Origin: CAWHPS01 sp963831235
GTDB taxonomy: Bacteria > Fibrobacterota > OXYB2-FULL-49-7 > JAEUSG01
Length of the DNA: 47,414 bases
Reading direction: 5' to 3'
Assembly (NCBI GenBank): GCA_963831235.1
Contig: CAWHPS010000009.1
Coordinates: 1 to 47,414 of the forward strand
Shown: positions 45,025-47,414 of the stretch, in pieces
How positions within the stretch are numbered: position 1 is the stretch's first letter
How the letters are laid out: each line of letters begins with the position of its first letter
Notes under the pieces: model-generated
The model's input: the letters and a program-made list of their open reading frames with translations, nothing else
What the model was told of the DNA's origin: nothing
Databases searched by the model: none
Position numbers and translations under genes: made by a program

Positions 45025-45603
45025 CTAACCCGCAAACAGCACAATACCCTTGCGTACCATCATAACTGCGTAAGCCGCGAGCAGAAGGCTTGCCAATTTG
45101 GAAATTATCTTGGACAAATCATGCCCAACAATTCTGTTCAGGTTTCCTGAAAACCATAGGCCTGTACCCACTATCAAGAGATTTAAAATGAGAGTAATTG
45201 AGGTCATAAAAAAACCGTATTGGCCAATAAGGAGTAGTCCGGTTGTAAACACAGCAGGGCCCACCATATACGGCACTGCAATAGGGAAGACGCCAAGCTC
45301 TTCCGGGGTAAGGGCTTTTTCACGGCTTGAAACATGAAGAATGTCCATTACCGATATACAGAATAGAAGCACACCGCCTGCTATCATGAAATCAGACATG
45401 GTTATTCCGAGGACCCTTAAGAATCTGTTGCCCACAAGCAAAAAGAGAAGGGAGACCACTGTTGCGGTAATCGAAGATTTAATTGCAAGGGATTGAAGGC
45501 GGCTTTTTTCAATCCCTTCGGTAACACCCATGAAAAAAGGGATTCCACCAAGGGGATCAACAGCCACAAAAAGCGGTATGAAACAGAGCCAGAAATCGTT
45601 CAT
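45025..45603 (-). CDS. MarC family integral membrane protein
   Basis: This 192-aa hydrophobic protein has about six membrane helices and the family pattern FIPLFVAVDPLGGIPFFMGV at its start, plus LLFCISVMDILHV and AVPYMVGPAVFTTGLLLIG. MarC proteins are putative membrane transport or stress-related proteins with no settled function; they are not multidrug pumps despite the name. The ATG directly follows the TAA of the upstream phosphorylase gene with no gap, so the two are co-transcribed and probably translationally coupled. Confidence 0.85.
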   Translation of the reverse strand: MNDFWLCFIPLFVAVDPLGGIPFFMGVTEGIEKSRLQSLAIKSSITATVVSLLFLLVGNRFLRVLGITMSDFMIAGGVLLFCISVMDILHVSSREKALTPEELGVFPIAVPYMVGPAVFTTGLLLIGQYGFFMTSITLILNLLIVGTGLWFSGNLNRIVGHDLSKIISKLASLLLAAYAVMMVRKGIVLFAG

Positions 45604-47414
45604 TTACGCCCAGTAAACAAGATTCAGATCAACAACACTTTCCAATTCCGGATGATATGGCATAATACGGACACCGTAATTGAATTTTCCGGATGCCAGG
45701 GCTTTATAAGATGTCCTGTATTTTATGATCATGCCCTTTTCCTCAAAAACCTCCATGGGAACGTAATGGATTTTCTCATCATGAAGAAGAGTGGTCCCGG
45801 TGGAAAGAGATGAGTTATCAGTGTCCTGGCCCTGAATAAATACTATTTGCGCTGTAACTTCCTCTTTCTTCACCCTGCCGAGATTGACCTCCATGGTCAC
45901 CTTCATTTCATCACCCATGTTTAAATTGTCGCCATGGGTTCCGTCAACAGATACACTGTTTATATGGATGCTGCTGAAACGGGATGTGATTGAAGTCTTC
46001 CATTCGGCCAGTTCACGGGCTTTCTCAAAGTTATTTACTGAAAGACCCTGGTAATATTTGGCAGTTGGAACATAAAGTCTTTTTGCATAATCCTTGAGCA
46101 TTCGGTGCGTGCTGAATTCCGAAATGGTTGATATTATGCACTGCTTCATTATCTTGATCCATTTTTCCGGCAGGCCGGAGCTATTGCGTGAATAATATGT
46201 AGGGATGATTTCATTCTCAAGCACATCGTACAGTGAATCGCTGTCAACAAGGTCCTGAGTGTCGGTGTTTTTGTATTCCTTGCGATCTCCTATTGTCCAG
46301 CCGTTGTGGACATTGTACCCTTCGTCCCACCAGCCATCAAGAACGCTGAAGTTGATGACCCCGTTTATGCCGGCCTTTTGCCCGCTTGTTCCGCTCGCTT
46401 CGAGAGGGCGGCGTGGATTATTGAGCCATATATCAGAGCCTGAAATAAGACGGCGGGAAAGCTTCATGTCGTAGTTTTCAACGAAAAGTATCTTGCCGAT
46501 GAATTCATCACGCTTTGAAAGTGCCACGATTTCTTTGATGAGATCGAATGCCACCTTGTCTGCCGGGTGGGCTTTACCCGCGAATATGAACTGGACCGGA
46601 TATTTTTTGCTCGAAAGAATGTTTTTGAACCTGTCAAAGTCCTTGAGGAACAGCGTAGCACGTTTATAGGTTGCAAAACGGCGCGCAAAGCCTATTGTAA
46701 GCGGAGTGGGGGAGAACTTCATCTGAAAGCGATCAAGGATTGAAGGGTCTTCACCCTCACGCATCCAGTTGCTGGCAACACGTTCCTTGACCTGATTGTA
46801 GAGCTTGGTCTTCAGGGCGATATGCGTCTGCCAAAGGATTTCATCCGGGATTTTGGCGATTTTATCCCATTGCCAGATTTTAAGAAGATCTTCGTCAAGA
46901 TCAACGGAACAGTATTTGAGCAGCAGGTTGTACATCTCGGATGTAAGCCATGTCGGGACATGGACGCCGTTTGTAACATGATCTATGGGCATTTCTTCGA
47001 TTAAGAAACCGCGCCAGAGATCCTGCCACATGCCGCGGGAAACATGCTTGTGGAGCTTGGATACACCATTACGTTTGTGGGTGCACTTAAGTGCCAATAC
47101 CGTCATTTCATAAGAGCCTGTGTCTGCAACTGATTTATGGCCCAGGTCACAAACATCCTGCCATGAAAGGCCGTTGCTTTCGACATATCCGCGTAAATAG
47201 TTTTCAACAAGTTGAAGGTCGAAGGTTTCGTTGCCGGCAGGGACGGGTGTGTGGGTCGTGAAGACTGTGCTGCTTTTTATAACCTCGCGTGCAGTGGCAA
47301 AATCGAGGTTATTGTACTTGATGAGGTTGATAAGGCGTTCGAGAATAAGGAACGATGAGTGGCCCTCGTTAAGGTGATAAACAGAGGGTATGATATTCAA
47401 CTCTTCCAGAAGTC
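45604..47414 (-). CDS. glgP: Alpha-glucan (glycogen/starch) phosphorylase, C-terminal part
   Basis: The frame is open from the window edge (the TTG at 47400 is an internal leucine codon) to the TAA at 45604, giving ~603 residues. GT35 motifs of the bacterial alpha-glucan phosphorylase subfamily are present: VYHLNEGHSSF, FTTHTPVPAGNETFDL, DHVTNGVHVPTW, IGFARRFATYKRATLFLKD, FAGKAHPADK, DIWLNNPRRPLEASGTSGQK and the following GINGVINFSVLDGWWDE. The lysine of GTSGQKAG is the likely pyridoxal-phosphate site. It releases glucose-1-phosphate from alpha-1,4-glucans. A ~100-residue C-terminal beta-rich tail follows the catalytic domain. The N-terminus lies beyond the right edge. Confidence 0.93.
   Translation of the reverse strand, partial: LLEELNIIPSVYHLNEGHSSFLILERLINLIKYNNLDFATAREVIKSSTVFTTHTPVPAGNETFDLQLVENYLRGYVESNGLSWQDVCDLGHKSVADTGSYEMTVLALKCTHKRNGVSKLHKHVSRGMWQDLWRGFLIEEMPIDHVTNGVHVPTWLTSEMYNLLLKYCSVDLDEDLLKIWQWDKIAKIPDEILWQTHIALKTKLYNQVKERVASNWMREGEDPSILDRFQMKFSPTPLTIGFARRFATYKRATLFLKDFDRFKNILSSKKYPVQFIFAGKAHPADKVAFDLIKEIVALSKRDEFIGKILFVENYDMKLSRRLISGSDIWLNNPRRPLEASGTSGQKAGINGVINFSVLDGWWDEGYNVHNGWTIGDRKEYKNTDTQDLVDSDSLYDVLENEIIPTYYSRNSSGLPEKWIKIMKQCIISTISEFSTHRMLKDYAKRLYVPTAKYYQGLSVNNFEKARELAEWKTSITSRFSSIHINSVSVDGTHGDNLNMGDEMKVTMEVNLGRVKKEEVTAQIVFIQGQDTDNSSLSTGTTLLHDEKIHYVPMEVFEEKGMIIKYRTSYKALASGKFNYGVRIMPYHPELESVVDLNLVYWA

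Noticed and set aside
1..47414. CRISPR array, rRNA or tRNA genes
   Set aside because: I saw no regularly spaced direct repeats, no rRNA-like stretches and no cloverleaf with a T-loop signature in the gaps. A tRNAscan or CRISPR search would be decisive.

Overview
This looks like a chromosomal segment of a Gram-negative, carbohydrate-degrading, flagellated bacterium of the FCB group. Fibrobacterota (Chitinivibrionia/Chitinispirillum-like) fits best, but this is inference. The reasons are several secreted proteins with type IX-secretion/FlgD-like C-terminal beta-sandwich domains, very large secreted beta-rich proteins, TTG/GTG starts, several glycoside hydrolases, an alpha-glucan phosphorylase, and a flagellin behind a perfect sigma-28 promoter. 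There is no rRNA, tRNA or CRISPR array that I can see, so the taxonomy rests on protein style only.

Layout. (1) 1-2.75 kb is a GC-rich mobile-element graveyard on the minus strand. It holds a DUF5372 / helix-turn-helix / serine-recombinase module cut by the left window edge, a truncated and frameshifted IS91-type transposase, and a frameshifted HTH gene. (2) About 2.87-4.86 kb is a group II intron with its reverse transcriptase/maturase, ending 29 bp from the 3' end of the next gene. (3) 4.9-9.06 kb holds a large secreted glycosidase-like gene (two frameshifts) divergent from an AraC-type regulator (one frameshift). Their shared promoter region carries a 21-bp-spaced direct repeat that looks like the AraC operator. 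(4) 9.2-10.6 kb is a second graveyard: an orphan sorting domain, a zinc-ribbon fragment, an ORF6N gene, a comM N-terminal fragment and a structured AT-rich gap.

(5) 10.6-16.6 kb is a plus-strand block: a lipoprotein, dsbD, a MoxR ATPase, a TPR/peptidoglycan-binding-like membrane protein, a DUF58 protein and a TrmH-family RNA methyltransferase. Several of these genes overlap by 4 bp and resemble the MoxR/DUF58 (Bat-like) envelope loci. (6) 16.6-19.9 kb has citrate synthase (minus), a short flagellin (plus, sigma-28 promoter, perfect-palindrome terminator) and a small SAM methyltransferase (minus).

(7) 19.96-37.57 kb is the most striking region. It is a four-gene minus-strand operon of exported proteins behind one clear sigma-70-like promoter: a 440-aa unknown, a LolA-like protein, an 1158-aa alpha/beta-hydrolase-headed protein, and a 4054-aa giant with Ig-like, metal-binding-motif, beta-helix, CBM9-like, NHL-like and C-terminal sorting regions. 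It may be an undescribed cell-surface system.

(8) 37.85-47.4 kb returns to carbohydrate metabolism: a GH38 alpha-mannosidase (plus), a GH32/43-like beta-propeller hydrolase (minus), a lamin-tail-domain secreted protein (plus), a MarC membrane protein and the C-terminal part of an alpha-glucan phosphorylase (both minus). By eye the glycosidase genes and the left 10 kb are richer in G+C than the AT-rich surface operon, which suggests different histories.
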